In this document: positions 47,180 through 56,804 of the stretch, in pieces
How the letters are laid out: every line of letters begins with the position of its first letter
How positions within the stretch are numbered: the stretch's first letter is position 1
Source of the DNA: Clostridium sp. OS1-26
Lineage (GTDB): Bacteria > Bacillota > Clostridia > Clostridiales > Clostridiaceae
Assembly: GCF_030915445.1 (NCBI RefSeq)
Contig: NZ_CP133264.1
Coordinates: 682,001 to 746,000 of the forward strand
DNA: 64,000 nt
Direction of reading: 5' to 3'
Notes under the pieces: generated by a model
Seen by the model: only the letters and a program-made list of their open reading frames with translations
Databases searched by the model: none
What the model was told of the DNA's origin: nothing
Made by a program: the position numbers and the translations under genes

Positions 47180-48199
47180 TTAGAACTGATTTAAAAATCT
47201 CATATCACTTTCATATAACTGTCTTATGTCATCTAAGCCATATTTAAGCATAACCATTCTATCTACACCAAATCCAAAAGCAAATCCACTATACACTTCT
47301 GGATCTATACCACAATTTCTTAAAACCTGTGGATGAACCATTCCACAACCTAAAAGTTCTATCCATCCTTCTCCTTTGCATACTCTACATCCTTCTCCAC
47401 CGCATACAAAACATGTAGCATCCATTTCAGCTGAAGGCTCTGTAAATGGGAAATGATGCGGTCTGAACTTAGTTTTTAGCTTATCTCCAAACATCTTCTT
47501 TGCAAATGATTCTAAAGTACCTTTAAGATCAGCAAAAGTTATTCCCTTATCAACAACTAATCCTTCCATCTGATAGAATATTGGAGAATGTGTAGCATCC
47601 ACAGCATCTGAACGATAAACCTTTCCAGGTGCTATCATTTTTATTGGAGGTTTTTGATTCTCCATAGTTCTTATCTGAATTGGTGAAGTTTGAGTTCTCA
47701 ATACCAAATTATCATTTATATAGAATGTATCTTGTTCTCCCCTTGCTGGATGATTCTTAGGAATGTTTAAAGCTTCAAAGTTATAATAATCAAGCTCTAC
47801 TTCTGGGCCTTCTTCTATAGTGAATCCCATAGATATAAATATTTCTTTCATCTCATCTAAAGTCTGTTCCAAAGGATGTCTTCTGCCTAAATTTTGTCTT
47901 ATACCTGGCATAGAAATATCAATTATTTCATTTTGAAGTTTTGAATTTTTTTCTTTATTTTTTATTTCCCTTAGAGATTCCTCTAAAGCATTTTCTATAA
48001 CTTCTCTTACTTCATTAGCCATTTTTCCAACTAAAGGTCTTTCTTCAGCGGATAGTGAACCCATACCTCTTAATATTTGTGTTAATTCACCCTTTTTACC
48101 TAGATATTTAACTCTGATATTTTCAAGCTCAGAGCTATTTTGAGCATTTCTTAATTCTTCAAGAGCACTATTTTTTATAGTTTCTAACTTTTCCTTCAT
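47180..48199 (-). CDS. pheS: phenylalanine--tRNA ligase alpha subunit
   Basis: 339 aa, standard length. N-terminal coiled coil for tRNA binding, then the class II core: [36 protein letters not shown] (motif 2 region), [33 protein letters not shown] with a Cys-rich [17 protein letters not shown] insert, and [13 protein letters not shown] (motif 3). The PheS catalytic pocket is complete. Expressed from a T-box leader upstream. Confidence 0.97.
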   Translation of the reverse strand: MKEKLETIKNSALEELRNAQNSSELENIRVKYLGKKGELTQILRGMGSLSAEERPLVGKMANEVREVIENALEESLREIKNKEKNSKLQNEIIDISMPGIRQNLGRRHPLEQTLDEMKEIFISMGFTIEEGPEVELDYYNFEALNIPKNHPARGEQDTFYINDNLVLRTQTSPIQIRTMENQKPPIKMIAPGKVYRSDAVDATHSPIFYQMEGLVVDKGITFADLKGTLESFAKKMFGDKLKTKFRPHHFPFTEPSAEMDATCFVCGGEGCRVCKGEGWIELLGCGMVHPQVLRNCGIDPEVYSGFAFGFGVDRMVMLKYGLDDIRQLYESDMRFLNQF

Positions 48200-48254
48200 T
48201 TTTTATTCTCCTTTCAGATTTTTATTCATAATACATATGCAATGCTTTTTTACA

Positions 48255-48490
48255 AAATAAAAAGTTCATCCCTTTAAAAGGGACGAACTTATATCCGCGT
48301 TACCACCCAAATTGATATTGCTTGAACAGTCAATATCCACTTTAGAAATTTTATCGGCTTTAACCGCTAACTGCTAATTTTAATCTCACAATTAGAACTC
48401 CAGAGTGAACTTCAATATAAAAGCTTTTAAGAAGGTTTTCAGCCTCGGCCTTCTCTCTCTAAAAAAACTATATATATTTACTTTCTCCAT
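48255..48490 (-). promoter_or_regulatory. T-box leader of pheST
   Basis: On the minus strand the leader ends with the conserved T-box GGGTGGTAACGCGG followed by an intrinsic terminator (AAGTTCGTCCCTTTT / AAAGGGATGAACTT plus T-run, near 48259-48285). Upstream is a structured stem I with AGAGAGAAGGCC. A TTC (Phe) triplet in AAGTTCACTC is a candidate specifier. Uncharged tRNA-Phe should stabilise the antiterminator and switch on pheST. Confidence 0.88.
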
Positions 48491-48590
48491 CATAGTAATA
48501 TATGCAATTTTATATTTTCTTATTTTACATATTCATATTGAAATTGTCAATATAAATTTTTCCTAATTTTCTAATTACCAAAATAATATA

Positions 48591-49373
48591 TTATATTAGT
48601 TTTTGCCTAACTGCTTCAAACATCATAATAGATGCTGCCACAGAAACATTTAGGGATTCTGCTCCACCAGGCATAGGGATTTTAATTTTAATATCTGCTA
48701 TATCCATTAATTCACTACTTATGCCACTACCTTCATTACCTACTGCTATTATAACCTTATCATTCAAGTCTATATCATAAAAATTTTTATCTGTATCTAG
48801 AGAACTAACAACTAATTTAAATCCATTGCTCTTTAAGCTTTTTACACTTTCTAAGTTTATATCGTGAATTATAGGTATATGAAAAATTGATCCCATAGTA
48901 GATCTAAGAGCTTTTTCATTATATATGTCCACAGTTCCTTTTGTTATTATAACTCCTAGAGCCCCTGCTGCGTGCGCTGTTCTTATTATTGTACCCATGT
49001 TTCCTGGATCTTGAACTTTATCAACTAGTGTATAAAATCCTTGTTTGTTTTGAACTTCTATATTTTTATTATTTACTACTGCAACGATTCCTTGCGGAGT
49101 ATCTGTACTGCTAATAATTTTTAGTACTTGATCTGTAACAGAATAAACCTTAGTGTTTTTTTGGACTTTATCTTGCATACTGAAACTCTGCCATCTATCT
49201 AAAGCATTTTCGCTTACAAAAACTAAAGGAACAACAAAATCAGATTGTAAGGCTTCACCTACAAATCTAAATCCTTCAATTAAAAACCTACTACTCTCAA
49301 TTCTATATTTTTTGTCCTTTAGTTTTTTTATATCTTTAATCAGTGAATTATCTTTGCTTTGTATGGTTTCCAA
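48591..49373 (-). CDS. TrmH/SpoU family RNA methyltransferase (YsgA-like)
   Basis: 260 aa. Substrate-binding N-terminus (FLIEGFRFVGEAL) and SPOUT knot: LVDKVQDPGNMGTIIRTAHAAG (motif 1), IIAVGNEGSGISSEL (motif 2), IKIPMPGGAESLNVSVAASIMMFE (motif 3). It transfers a methyl group from SAM to a ribose 2'-OH of rRNA or tRNA. The place directly upstream of pheST matches ysgA in Bacillus. The exact target nucleotide cannot be told. Confidence 0.9.
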   Translation of the reverse strand: METIQSKDNSLIKDIKKLKDKKYRIESSRFLIEGFRFVGEALQSDFVVPLVFVSENALDRWQSFSMQDKVQKNTKVYSVTDQVLKIISSTDTPQGIVAVVNNKNIEVQNKQGFYTLVDKVQDPGNMGTIIRTAHAAGALGVIITKGTVDIYNEKALRSTMGSIFHIPIIHDINLESVKSLKSNGFKLVVSSLDTDKNFYDIDLNDKVIIAVGNEGSGISSELMDIADIKIKIPMPGGAESLNVSVAASIMMFEAVRQKLI

Positions 49374-49385
49374 TTATATGCACTC

Positions 49386-50054
49386 CTATCCATTAATAAC
49401 ATCTAACTTATTTAAATGTTTATATGTTCCAATCGCTACTATTATATCACCACGTAGAATTCTATATTCAGGACTAGGAGCTATATCGATATCATCTTTT
49501 CTCTTTATAGCTACAATATTTATTCCATATCTTGATCTTAAATCTAATTGCTCTAAGGTCTTATTATTCCAATTTTCATTTGGTATTATTTCCGCAATAC
49601 CATATTCTGATGATAACTCAATGTAATCTAATATGCTGCTTGAAACCATATCTTGGACAACTCTTATTCCCATATCTCTCTCTGGGAAAACCACCTTATC
49701 CGCACCTATTTTATATAAAATTTTCGCATGGATGCTTGTGTTAGCTTTAGCAATTACATATTTTACACCTAGCTCTTTAACTAATAAGGTTACCATGATA
49801 CTATCTTCCATGTTAACACCTATGCCTATTATTGCTACATCAAAATTACTTATTCCTAATGATTTTAAACTTTCCTCATCTGTAGCATTTGTGTGAATAG
49901 CATGAGTCACATATTCTGAAACATCTTGAATTCTCTGCTCATCGGAATCTATTGCTAAAACATCATTATCCAGTTCATATAAAGTTTTAGCAACAGCTGT
50001 TCCAAATCTTCCAAGACCTATTACAACATATTGCTTTTTATCCATAAAATCCAC
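49386..50054 (-). CDS. ktrA: potassium uptake regulator KtrA/TrkA family
   Basis: 222 aa, the size of KtrA/KtrC. N-terminal RCK domain with VIGLGRFGTAVAKTLYELDNDVLAIDSDEQRI (nucleotide-binding GxGxxG plus acidic residue) and a C-terminal TrkA_C domain (YGINIVAIKRKDDI...LRGDIIVAIGTYKHLNKL). Binds ATP/ADP or c-di-AMP to gate the KtrB channel. Starts 2 nt after the ktrB stop, so co-translated. Confidence 0.92.
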   Translation of the reverse strand: MDFMDKKQYVVIGLGRFGTAVAKTLYELDNDVLAIDSDEQRIQDVSEYVTHAIHTNATDEESLKSLGISNFDVAIIGIGVNMEDSIMVTLLVKELGVKYVIAKANTSIHAKILYKIGADKVVFPERDMGIRVVQDMVSSSILDYIELSSEYGIAEIIPNENWNNKTLEQLDLRSRYGINIVAIKRKDDIDIAPSPEYRILRGDIIVAIGTYKHLNKLDVING

Positions 50055-50056
50055 CC

Positions 50057-51403
50057 CTATCCAATTAAAATCTTGTCCTCAGGATATTTTATTGTTCCTG
50101 GCACAGTTTTTCGAGCTAATGATAACGCCAATGTTAGAGGACCAAGTCTTCCAGCATACATAATAAAGCTCAATATTATTTTACCTGGTACGCTTAAGTC
50201 AGGCGTTAAACCAAGAGTTAATCCTACCGTACCAAAGGCCGAAATTACTTCATAAAGTATGTATTCTAGTGAGGCTGGCTTCTCAGTCATGCACAATATA
50301 ATAGTGGCTACCATAACAATACTTATTCCTAATACAGTAACAACCAACGCTCTATAAACGCTCTCTTTTCCTATCCTTCTTCCGTAAACTTCTGCATCTT
50401 CTCTACCTTTTATAACTGATATAACTGTAATAATTAATAGAGCTGCTGTTGTAGTTTTAATACCTCCTGCGGTAGATCCCGGGGATCCCCCAATGAACAT
50501 AAGGAGCATAGTTAAAAATATCCCAGGTCCAGTCATATCAGAGGTAGAAATAGAATTGAAACCTGCAGTTCTTGGAACAACAGAAGCAAATAATGAAGAT
50601 AAAACTTTTCCCTTCATAGACATATTACCTATGGTTTTAGGGTTATCCATTTCAAATATAAACATTAGAATAGTACCAGATACAATAAGAAATACAGTAA
50701 AAGCTATGACTATTTTTGAGTGCAAAGAAAGCTTTTTTGTATCCTTGAAATAGTATATTTCTTGCCATACAAAAAAACCAAGCCCTCCTATAGCAATCAG
50801 CGCAGCTATAGTAAGTAATATAACCGGATTTTGTGAGTAAGGAGTTACACTTCTGAAATTACCTATAATATCTATACCTGCATTACAAAAGGCAGAAATA
50901 GAATGAAAAATACTATAGTATATGCCTTTACCCCAACCAAATTCAGGAACAAACTGAGTAGCCATAAGCACTGCCCCTGCACTCTGTACACAAAATGTGA
51001 AAATTAATAAGTACTTAGACATTTTTACTAACCCTTGTATCGTAAATGAATTAAGTGATTGTTGTATAACAAGTCTTTCTTTAAGTGTAATTCTTCTTCC
51101 CATTAGTAGCGCAATTAAAGTTGCTATAGACATAAAACCTAATCCACCTACTTGTATTAAAAACAAAATAACAGCTTGACCAAAATAACTCCAGTGAGTC
51201 CCCGTATCCAGGGTTACAAGTCCTGTCACACAAGCAGAAGAAGTGGCTATAAATATACAATCAAAAAAATTAGTATATGTACCATTGCGTGATGATATTG
51301 GAAGCCATAATAAAAATGCTCCAATTATAATTAATATTACAAAGCCTAGTGCCAGTATTTGAATTTCATTAACCTTAAACCATTTGTTAATTCTAACCTT
51401 CAT
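50057..51403 (-). CDS. ktrB: potassium transporter KtrB/TrkH family
   Basis: 448 aa integral membrane protein with about eight to ten hydrophobic spans and four pore-loop repeats of the K+ channel superfamily (SSACVTGLVTLDTG, AFCNAGIDIIGNF, GGSPGSTAGGIKT, SAFGTVGLTLGLTPDLS). Low-affinity K+/Na+-coupled potassium uptake with KtrA. First gene of the ktrB-ktrA-rRNA methylase run. Confidence 0.93.
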   Translation of the reverse strand: MKVRINKWFKVNEIQILALGFVILIIIGAFLLWLPISSRNGTYTNFFDCIFIATSSACVTGLVTLDTGTHWSYFGQAVILFLIQVGGLGFMSIATLIALLMGRRITLKERLVIQQSLNSFTIQGLVKMSKYLLIFTFCVQSAGAVLMATQFVPEFGWGKGIYYSIFHSISAFCNAGIDIIGNFRSVTPYSQNPVILLTIAALIAIGGLGFFVWQEIYYFKDTKKLSLHSKIVIAFTVFLIVSGTILMFIFEMDNPKTIGNMSMKGKVLSSLFASVVPRTAGFNSISTSDMTGPGIFLTMLLMFIGGSPGSTAGGIKTTTAALLIITVISVIKGREDAEVYGRRIGKESVYRALVVTVLGISIVMVATIILCMTEKPASLEYILYEVISAFGTVGLTLGLTPDLSVPGKIILSFIMYAGRLGPLTLALSLARKTVPGTIKYPEDKILIG

Positions 51404-51559
51404 ATCAAATACTCCTTTTTAACATATTTGATAAGGATATAACGTTATCCGTGTCTTCTATATATGTATTTTGCTATTATAAAATAATATAATACAGACC
51501 AACTATTGCCATCATAATATATATTAAATTTAATATCAATGCAAACTCAGCATATAAAT

Positions 51560-51587
51560 AAAAATGCAGCATAAATGCTGCATTTTT
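51560..51587 (-). terminator. terminator after rplT
   Basis: Stem AAAATGCAGCAT / ATGCTGCATTTT with a 2-nt loop and T/A runs, 13 bases past the rplT stop. Confidence 0.85.
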
Positions 51588-51599
51588 ATATAATCACTA

Positions 51600-51959
51600 T
51601 TACGCGTTTAACTGTTTTTTAGCTATTTCAACTAATTCAGTAAATGCTTTTGGATCATTTATAGCTATTTCTGAAAGCATCTTTCTATTGATGTCGATGC
51701 CTGCAGTCTTTATTCCATTCATGAATCTTGAGTATGAAAGACCATTCATTCTTGTAGCAGCATTTATTCTTGCTATCCAAAGTTTTCTGAAGTCTCTCTT
51801 CTTTAATCTTCTTCCTACATATGCATTTCTTAATGCTCTGATAACTGATTCGTTAGCAGTTTTGAATAACTTGCTCTTGCCACCATAGTAACCTTTTGCA
51901 AGCTTTAATATTTTTTTATGATATTTACGAGCATTCATAGCTCTTTTTACTCTTGCCAT
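51600..51959 (-). CDS. rplT: 50S ribosomal protein L20
   Basis: 119 aa, full length ([26 protein letters not shown]...). A highly basic rRNA-binding protein needed for early 50S assembly; in Firmicutes it also represses its own operon by binding the infC leader. AAGGAGGG site 7 nt before ATG; third gene of infC-rpmI-rplT. Confidence 0.98.
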   Translation of the reverse strand: MARVKRAMNARKYHKKILKLAKGYYGGKSKLFKTANESVIRALRNAYVGRRLKKRDFRKLWIARINAATRMNGLSYSRFMNGIKTAGIDINRKMLSEIAINDPKAFTELVEIAKKQLNA

Positions 51960-51990
51960 TTAATAAAACCCTCCTTATCGAACCTGCCTA

Positions 51991-52191
51991 CTATTTTGCG
52001 TAAGGCATTAATGTTTTCATTGTTTTTTCTTGAGTTTCTGAAACATAACCAGTCTTTCTAAGATTTCTCTTAGTTTTTGTACTCTTCTTTGTTAATATAT
52101 GGCTCTTAAAAGCCTTTGCTCTCTTAAGCTTACCTGATCCTGTAACCTTAAATCTTTTTGCTACACTTTTCTTTGTTTTCATTTTTGGCAT
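51991..52191 (-). CDS. rpmI: 50S ribosomal protein L35
   Basis: 66 aa, full length ([28 protein letters not shown]...). Small basic 50S protein. AGGAGG site upstream; between infC and rplT as in most Firmicutes. Confidence 0.98.
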   Translation of the reverse strand: MPKMKTKKSVAKRFKVTGSGKLKRAKAFKSHILTKKSTKTKRNLRKTGYVSETQEKTMKTLMPYAK

Positions 52192-52210
52192 GATAATTTC
52201 CTCCTCCCAA

Positions 52211-52723
52211 TTATGCTTTCTTTGGACTTAAAATTAATATCATGTTTCTACCTTCTAATTTTGCTTCTTTTTCTACTACGCAAACTTCTTCAACTTTAGC
52301 ATAAAAGTTTTCTAATATTTTTTTACCTATAAATGAGTAATCAGCTTCTCTACCTCTAAATCTAACTGTTACTTTAACTTTATCTCCTGCAAGTAAAAAT
52401 TTTCTTGCATTATTAGCTTTTATAGAAATATCGTGGTCCTCAATAGTTGGGCTAAGCCTAACTTCTTTTACATTAATAACTTTTTGCTTTTTCTTAGCTT
52501 CTTTATCTTTCTTTGATTGTTCATAAATGTACTTACCAAAGTCCATTATTTTACAAACTGGTGGATTGGCATTTGGTGATATCATAACTAAATCCAATTC
52601 TTTTTCTTCTGCAAGCTTAAGTGCTTCTCTAGAAGATATTACCCCCATTTGTGAACCATCGTCTCCTATAACTCTTATCTCTTTTTCTCTTATCTGTTCA
52701 TTTACAAGAAAATCTTTGTTAAT
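52211..52723 (-). CDS. infC: translation initiation factor IF-3 (rare AUU start)
   Basis: 171 aa. Both IF-3 domains are present: the N-terminal part [28 protein letters not shown] and, after the linker ([15 protein letters not shown]), the C-terminal domain [26 protein letters not shown] and VRFRGREA. An AUU at 52723 lies 8 nt from a strong GGGAGG site. The in-frame GTG at 52732 overlaps that site, so AUU is the better start. IF-3 discriminates against AUU, which is the known autoregulation loop. The operon has an L20-type leader. Confidence 0.93.
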   Translation of the reverse strand: MNKDFLVNEQIREKEIRVIGDDGSQMGVISSREALKLAEEKELDLVMISPNANPPVCKIMDFGKYIYEQSKKDKEAKKKQKVINVKEVRLSPTIEDHDISIKANNARKFLLAGDKVKVTVRFRGREADYSFIGKKILENFYAKVEEVCVVEKEAKLEGRNMILILSPKKA

Positions 52724-52767
52724 GATTTTCACCTCCCAGGTGGATTTGAATCTATGTACTTAAGTAT

Positions 52768-52900
52768 ATATAAAAAAAGGACGGCATAAGCCGTCCTTTG
52801 AATACACCACTAGACATACTAGAACTGGATTCACATAACCTTACTAGCTACACTGTAAGGTGAGAAACGGCTGTTTCTTCTTAACAAATGAAATTATACT
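52768..52900 (-). promoter_or_regulatory. L20-type leader and attenuator of infC-rpmI-rplT
   Basis: The minus-strand leader contains several paired segments (CCTTACAGTGTAGCTAGTAAGG; AGTTCTAGTATGTCTAGT) and ends in a strong intrinsic terminator AAAGGACGGC-TTAT-GCCGTCCTTTTTTT at about 52768-52793. This matches the Firmicute L20 leader, in which L20 binding promotes termination. It sits directly upstream of infC. Confidence 0.8.
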
Positions 52901-52930
52901 ATCATATTTAAACTTTGTCAACAGTTTTTA

Positions 52931-54847
52931 TTAATCAACTGAACTTACTTTTTTATCAATTTCCTCGGAAATTTTTGCAATAAAGTCGTTCAATGACATA
53001 GCTCCCATATCACCTTGTTTTCTACTTCTTACTGCTACAGTGACCTCATTCATTTCTTTGTCTCCTAATACTAGCATGTAAGGAACCTTTTGAAGTTGAG
53101 CTTCTCTTATCTTATATCCTATTTTTTCATTTCTTAAATCAGTTTCAACTCTTATTCCCTTTTTCTTTAATTCCTTAGCAATTTTATTTACATATTCTAT
53201 TTGGCCATCAGTTATATTCATTATTTTAACCTGTACTGGTGCAAGCCAAGCTGGGAATGCTCCTGCATAATGCTCAGTTAATATTCCTATAAATCTTTCA
53301 ATAGAACCAAATACAACTCTATGAACCATAACTGGTCTGTGCTTTTCTCCATCTGCTCCTATATAAGTTAAGTCAAATCTTTCTGGCATCTGGAAATCAA
53401 GCTGACAAGTTCCACACTGCCAAGTTCTTCCTATACAATCTTTTAAGTGGAAATCTATCTTTGGACCATAGAATGCTCCATCACCTTCATTAACTCTATA
53501 TGGTAGACCTGCTGCTTCTAATGCTTCTCTTAATCCATTAGTTGCTGCTTCCCAATCTTCATCGCTTCCCATAGAATCTTCTGGTCTTGTTGAAAGTTCA
53601 ATAAAATATTCAAATCCAAATACTTTATAGAATTCAGTTATAAGTTTTATAACATTTAATAGTTCATCTTTTATATTTTCCTTAGTTAAGAATAAGTGAG
53701 CATCATCTTGAGTAAAACATCTAACTCTCATAAGACCATGTAGTGCTCCTGATTTTTCATGTCTGTGAACTAATCCCATTTCAGCATATCTTAATGGTAA
53801 TTCTCTATATGAGTGTATTCCATTTTTGTAAACAAGTATTGATCCTGGGCAGTTCATTGGCTTTATAGCATAATCTCCCTCATCAATCTTAGTGAAATAC
53901 ATATTTTCCTTATAATGATCCCAGTGCCCTGATTGATGCCATAATGATTCACTTAATATTACAGGTGTCATTATTTCATCATAATCTGCAGCTTGGTGCA
54001 TTTCTCTCCAGAAATTTTGAAGAGTATTTCTTACTATCATTCCCTTTGGATGGAAGAATGGGAATCCTGGGCCCTCTTCCTTTATGCTGAATAAATCTAA
54101 TTCTCTACCTAATTTTCTGTGATCTCTTTTCTTTGCTTCTTCTAGCATTTTTATATGCTCATCAAGTTCTGCTTTTTTCTCGAAGGCAGTTCCATAGATT
54201 CTTTGAAGCATTTTGTTCTTTTCGTCACCTTTCCAATAAGCTCCTGCTATTGAAAGTAATTTTAATGCTTTAGCTTTTCCAGTAGATGGTACATGAGGGC
54301 CAGCACATAAATCTACAAAATCACCTTGTTTGTAGAAAGATATGATTGCATCCCCTGGAAGATCTTGAATTAATTCAACTTTATAAACTTCTCCTTTTTC
54401 TTGCATTAGCTTCATAGCTTCGTCTCTTGGAAGCTCAAATCTTTCTAGTTTTAAGTCTTCTTTAACTACTTTATTCATTTCAGCTTCTATTTTTTCAAGC
54501 ATTTCTGGAGTGAATGAAAATTCTGCATCAAAATCATAGTAAAATCCATTGTCTACTGCAGGTCCTATAGCTAATTTAACATCTGGATATAATCTTTTTA
54601 CAGCCTGTGCTAGTATATGAGCTGAAGTATGTCTTAGTATCCATTTTCCATCAGCATCATCGAAAGTTAATATTTCAAGCTTGCAGTCGTCATTAACCTC
54701 TGTCATTAGTTCTGCTTTTTCACCATTTATTTTAGCTCCTAAAGCTTTTTTAGCTAATGATGTGCTTAATTTAGCAGCAATATCTGCTACCTTCGAACCA
54801 TTTTCAACTTCTAATTGTTTCCCGTCTTTTAAAGTAATCTTTACCAT
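52931..54847 (-). CDS. thrS: threonine--tRNA ligase
   Basis: 638 aa, standard length. TGS domain (1-60, ITLKDGKQLEVENGS), editing domain (RHTSAHILAQAVKRLYPD; HxxxH and GFYYDFD), class II core with zinc ligands in KPMNCPGSILVYK, RVRCFTQDDAHLF and RPVMVHRVVFGS, and the C-terminal anticodon-binding domain (VQVKIMNITDGQIEYV to MSLNDFIAKI). Charges tRNA-Thr. It has tandem T-box leaders, as expected for threonine-starvation control. Confidence 0.97.
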   Translation of the reverse strand: MVKITLKDGKQLEVENGSKVADIAAKLSTSLAKKALGAKINGEKAELMTEVNDDCKLEILTFDDADGKWILRHTSAHILAQAVKRLYPDVKLAIGPAVDNGFYYDFDAEFSFTPEMLEKIEAEMNKVVKEDLKLERFELPRDEAMKLMQEKGEVYKVELIQDLPGDAIISFYKQGDFVDLCAGPHVPSTGKAKALKLLSIAGAYWKGDEKNKMLQRIYGTAFEKKAELDEHIKMLEEAKKRDHRKLGRELDLFSIKEEGPGFPFFHPKGMIVRNTLQNFWREMHQAADYDEIMTPVILSESLWHQSGHWDHYKENMYFTKIDEGDYAIKPMNCPGSILVYKNGIHSYRELPLRYAEMGLVHRHEKSGALHGLMRVRCFTQDDAHLFLTKENIKDELLNVIKLITEFYKVFGFEYFIELSTRPEDSMGSDEDWEAATNGLREALEAAGLPYRVNEGDGAFYGPKIDFHLKDCIGRTWQCGTCQLDFQMPERFDLTYIGADGEKHRPVMVHRVVFGSIERFIGILTEHYAGAFPAWLAPVQVKIMNITDGQIEYVNKIAKELKKKGIRVETDLRNEKIGYKIREAQLQKVPYMLVLGDKEMNEVTVAVRSRKQGDMGAMSLNDFIAKISEEIDKKVSSVD

Positions 54848-54897
54848 TATTTTTTCCTCCTAATTTATATTTATATAAAATTAAAAATTAAACAAAA

Positions 54898-55298
54898 TAA
54901 AAAACTCATCCCATGTATGGGACGAGTATTATCGCGGTTCCACCCAAATTCAATAGCAATATATTGCAACTTAAATAAAATACAAACATAAGCAGGCATC
55001 CAAAATCCGCCATTTTATGATGATCACTTAAGTAGCGAACCCAAATCTGTGATTTGGAGTGAGTCACTTACTCAGCGAGCACTCATTCGCCGATAGGAGA
55101 AGGAGTTTCATATTTTAAAAGAGATATATTAGCTATTATCTTTGTACCTTTAACGCAGGTTAACGGAAATACTTACTAAGTTTCAGTACTCAACTCAAAG
55201 GTGGTTTTCAATAACACTTACTCAAAGAACCTTTCAGCCTATGGGTTCTTCTCTCTTGGAGCAGCTACTTATTTACTCTTCCTTGTCATTGTTTTTAT
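54898..55298 (-). promoter_or_regulatory. T-box leader of thrS, proximal copy (contains an insertion)
   Basis: Minus strand: AGAGAGAAGAACC and GGCTGAAAGGTTC stem I elements, a possible Thr specifier ACC in GAAAACCACCTTTGAG, the T-box GGGTGGAACCGCG (54933-54946) and a terminator ACTCGTCCCATACATGGGATGAGT. It matches the distal copy almost base for base except for about 115 bp of extra DNA (54991-55105) between stem I and the T-box. Confidence 0.9.
54991..55105. repeat. dispersed repeat, copy 3, inserted in a T-box leader
   Basis: Compared with the distal T-box, the proximal T-box has about 115 extra bases starting AGCAGGCATCCAAAATC and including CCAAATCTGTGATTTGG and TGAGTCACTTACTCAGCGAG. The first 17 bases are the reverse complement of the GATTTTGGATGYCTGCT module at 766. 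This dates the repeat as a later insertion. Confidence 0.65.
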
Positions 55299-55347
55299 TT
55301 TCTATATTATAGTTTTTTATCAAATATATGTCAATCATTTTTTAAAA

Positions 55348-55628
55348 TAAAAAACTCATCCCATGTATGGGACGAGTATTATCGCGGTTCCACCCAAATT
55401 CAATAGCAATATATTACAACTTAAATAAAATACAAACATATTTCAATAGAAATATACTAGCTATTATCTTTGTACCTTTAACGCAGGTTAACGGAAATAC
55501 TTACTAAATTTCAGTATTCAGCTCAAAGGGGGTTTTCAATAACACTTACTCAAAGAACCTTTCAGCCTATGGGTTCTTCTCTCTTGGAGTAGTTACTTAT
55601 TTACTCTTCCTTGTCATTGCTTTCATTT
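55348..55628 (-). promoter_or_regulatory. T-box leader of thrS, distal copy
   Basis: A second complete T-box unit (T-box GGGTGGAACCGCG at 55383-55396; terminator stem at 55351-55378; AGAGAGAAGAACC near 55580) directly upstream of the first. Near-identity shows tandem duplication of the whole leader; two units in series should give steeper induction. Confidence 0.9.
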
Positions 55629-55699
55629 TGTATTCATTATATTATTTAATTTAGTTTATGTCAACACAAAACTATAAATTATTCAATTATTCTAAAATT

Positions 55700-56599
55700 T
55701 TACACTCTATGAATGCTGCTTTTGATTTTTTTGCATACCTTACAATCATTGCAAAAATTAACTCGATCAGTGAATACTTTTTCTATTGTATCAATTAACT
55801 CGTTGTTTTTGCAGTTTTCAACACAGTGAATTGTTACCTTTTCTGGTGAATTTGTTATTAGTACGCTTATGAGCATATCTTCCATATTAGTGCTTTCTTT
55901 ATATCTTAAATCACTTAGATCGCTAAATAACTTTGATGTTATATCGTTACCATCCTCATCCTGTACTGAATACTCGCCGCTATTGTCAATTATTAAATTA
56001 ATTTTACCTATTTTACTTTCTTGAACTTCTACAAAATATTTTAAGAGCTTTATAAACTCGTTATATTCTTTATCCACCATGTATTTTTCTACAACTTTGT
56101 CTATTATTGATTCTAAATCCTCTTTTAATTCCTTCATTCTAAAAGTTATAAATCCATTTATATTTATCTCTTTATTTTCATTTATACATTCAACTATTTT
56201 ATCTATCACTGCATTTTTTTTATTCATGCAGTAGATCGAATTTTCATCAATTACACGTTCTTCTCCTCGTAAAGCGTCCAAGCTACTTTGTTTTATATCC
56301 TTGATTTCATCAAATTTCAAAAAGAAATATGTATCAGATAAAAAACCTAGTATATCTTTTTTATAAAATTCTTCTATAACCACATTGTATAGTATATTAG
56401 CCATATGAATGTTGAACACATTGAGAAGCTTAGGGCTAATTTCTTCGTCACAATAGATTTTTACGAAGTGAGTATTTGAATCTATGCTTTCTGAAATGCC
56501 TATATTTATATTTTTATACTTAAAGTATTCTCTGACTTTATTTATTCCATCTATTATATCTTCTCTATCATCATTGTAAACAACAGTAAGTAATAGCAA
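55700..56599 (-). CDS. ytxC: sporulation protein YtxC
   Basis: About 300 aa. LLLLTVVYNDDREDIIDGINKVREYF, GFITFRMKELKEDLESIIDKVVEKYMVDKEYNEFIKLLKYFVE and a C-terminal ITNSPEKVTIHCVENCKNNELIDTI with a CNDCKVCKKI cluster are typical of YtxC, a sporulation protein of undefined mechanism. A TTG at 56599 lies 8 nt from GGGAG; an in-frame GTG at 56608 abuts the ribosome site. It is usually next to thrS in clostridia, as here. Confidence 0.88.
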   Translation of the reverse strand: MLLLTVVYNDDREDIIDGINKVREYFKYKNINIGISESIDSNTHFVKIYCDEEISPKLLNVFNIHMANILYNVVIEEFYKKDILGFLSDTYFFLKFDEIKDIKQSSLDALRGEERVIDENSIYCMNKKNAVIDKIVECINENKEININGFITFRMKELKEDLESIIDKVVEKYMVDKEYNEFIKLLKYFVEVQESKIGKINLIIDNSGEYSVQDEDGNDITSKLFSDLSDLRYKESTNMEDMLISVLITNSPEKVTIHCVENCKNNELIDTIEKVFTDRVNFCNDCKVCKKIKSSIHRV

Positions 56600-56804
56600 T
56601 CTTCTCACTCCCTTCTTGAAATAGTATGTGTCTAAACCAAATGTATATGCAATTTTTTTTTGTCAAATATCGACAGTTGCATTATTGAAACTTTGCAGTA
56701 GAACATATAAAATAATATAGGGTTTCGAAGCTGAAAGTTAATTTTCTAGCTAGTTTTTCTATACCTATTTTCTAATATAAATATTACTTAGAAAGGATTT
56801 TAGT

